This document shows positions 63,446 to 64,000 of a DNA stretch of 64,000 bases, one piece after another. The position numbers were made by a program, and so were the translations under genes. The stretch is from Sordaria brevicollis. Lineage: Eukaryota > Ascomycota > Sordariomycetes > Sordariales > Sordariaceae. The stretch is from positions 372,001 to 436,000 of the forward strand of contig JAUTDP010000002.1 in NCBI GenBank assembly GCA_033439795.1, given 5' to 3'. The notes under the pieces were generated by a model. That model ran no database searches. It was not told the DNA's origin and saw only the letters and a list, made by a program, of their open reading frames with translations. Positions within the stretch are counted from its first letter, which is position 1. Each line of letters begins with the position of its first letter.

Positions 63446-63767
63446 TAATACCGGATAAGTATATTATATATATATAAATACCGCTATTTAAATAGGGTAA
63501 TTATATATAATTAACTACCCCGTATAGTGCGGTTATCGCGTTAGTACTTAGCGAACGCGACGTAGTCGTATTTACCCAGGTACTAGGTCGCTAATTCTAC
63601 CTATAACTACGGGTGCGGGTTTGGCGATAAAATAAGGCACGATTCGTATAAGAGTCGCGTCGTGCGGCGCGCCTTCGGCGTGCTTTTCTTCGAAATGACA
63701 TCATTCTCTACAGCTTACCAAATACCACATATTGTATTTGAGAAGTATCCCCAAGTTACCCGTATTA
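63446..63767 (+). repeat. 3' LTR of element E
   Basis: 322 bp. Inner start mutated (TATATTATATATATATAAAT), outer end preserved with many CpA/TpG (GAAATGACATCATTC, GAGAAGTATCCCCAAG). Confidence 0.9.
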
Positions 63768-63963
63768 ATTTATTATTCATTTCGCGGATAGGTTTCGTTT
63801 TTTACCTTCTATTTACGCTTTTAAATACAACCTACGGATATTAATTTATTATTTTATATTATTATTTAATTATTAAAATACTTTATTTAACCTTTTACTA
63901 ATTATATTACAGATATTTCGGTATTTTTAACGTATTGCGAACGACCCCTAGACCTTTAATTTA
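63768..63963 (+). repeat. Copy X2 of the ~190-bp repeat, right of element E
   Basis: Aligns with X1 from 63,812 on. After its end at 63,963 the next 23 bases match the first 23 bases after 63,772 with transitions only, suggesting the start of a third unit and a period of about 191 bases. Confidence 0.65.
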
Positions 63964-64000
63964 TCGTTTATTTTGTAAATAGGCTTATTATGACGATATA

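Larger units (their letters stand above)
54583..63767 (+). mobile_element. LTR retrotransposon E (Ty3/gypsy, chromodomain type), RIP-inactivated
   Basis: 9,185 bp with two 322-bp LTRs having TAATACCGG...CCGTATTA ends and ATTTA duplications (54,578-54,582 and 63,768-63,772). gag, RT, integrase and chromodomain relics on the + strand. A coding-like region of about 2.6 kb lies before gag. Carries a 328-bp insertion at 61,556-61,883. Confidence 0.9.
13930..64000. other. RIP-mutated heterochromatic block
   Basis: Composition switches near 13,930 to very high A+T, rich in TpA, with almost no CpA or TpG outside LTR ends while CpG persists. That is the RIP product signature known from Neurospora and relatives. 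All recognisable coding relics inside are retrotransposon proteins broken by many stops. Confidence 0.9.

Noticed and set aside
63662..63844. 60-codon gene
   Set aside because: Starts in the preserved end of the 3' LTR of E and runs into the X repeat; open by chance.
13930..64000. Mitochondrial DNA or an AT-rich plasmid inserted in the nucleus
   Set aside because: The block keeps CpG while lacking CpA/TpG and is built from gypsy-type LTR elements with target duplications; that is RIP, not organelle composition.

Overview
The window joins two very different kinds of fungal DNA. Bases 1 to about 13,900 have balanced composition and carry spaced, intron-containing genes (introns of 64-103 bases with GTRNGT-like donors, CTRAY branch points and YAG acceptors), as in Sordariomycetes. 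From about 13,930 to the end the DNA is extremely A+T-rich, TpA-rich, almost free of CpA/TpG, yet keeps CpG. That is the signature of repeat-induced point mutation (RIP, C to T at CpA), which together with the gene style suggests a filamentous ascomycete close to Neurospora/Sordaria (inference). The 50-kb block is RIP-inactivated heterochromatin, possibly centromeric or pericentric; nothing here proves a centromere.

Gene-bearing side: a 5'-truncated AIM24-family mitochondrial protein gene (+); a head-to-tail pair of MutY-family adenine DNA glycosylase genes (-), one with the catalytic residues but an apparent one-base frameshift near its N-terminus, the other a diverged paralog that lost the catalytic Asp and the NUDIX-like domain; a three-exon gene for a small eight-cysteine secreted protein (+); 2.8 kb with no recognised gene; a four-exon C2H2 zinc-finger gene (+); and a 612-bp MITE-like element with 42-bp terminal inverted repeats and an 8-bp target-site duplication, just before the composition change.

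RIP block: five complete but dead LTR retrotransposons can be delimited exactly by LTR pairs of identical length and target-site duplications: A 19,093-25,980 (LTR 222, ATCGA), B 27,123-34,936 (LTR 286, CCGGG), C 38,046-52,992 (LTR 286, CGAAT), D 39,400-46,677 (LTR 265, TTAGT/TTAAT; minus strand, nested in C) and E 54,583-63,767 (LTR 322, ATTTA). All carry Ty3/gypsy-type gag, reverse transcriptase or integrase relics; C and E also show chromodomain-like remnants. E carries a 328-bp insertion with its own 8-bp duplication and lies between copies of a ~190-bp repeat. A and B interrupt an older degraded sequence with coding-like texture, recurring short hairpins and an 87-bp tandem repeat.

Most striking are: the complementary RIP gradient in every LTR pair (outer ends preserved, inner ends mutated), the MutY tandem pair with one catalytically dead-looking member, two small insertions with 8-bp duplications, and the unidentified host sequence with hairpins and 29-codon repeats. 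I see no CRISPR, rRNA or tRNA gene. No open reading frame in the RIP block looks functional.
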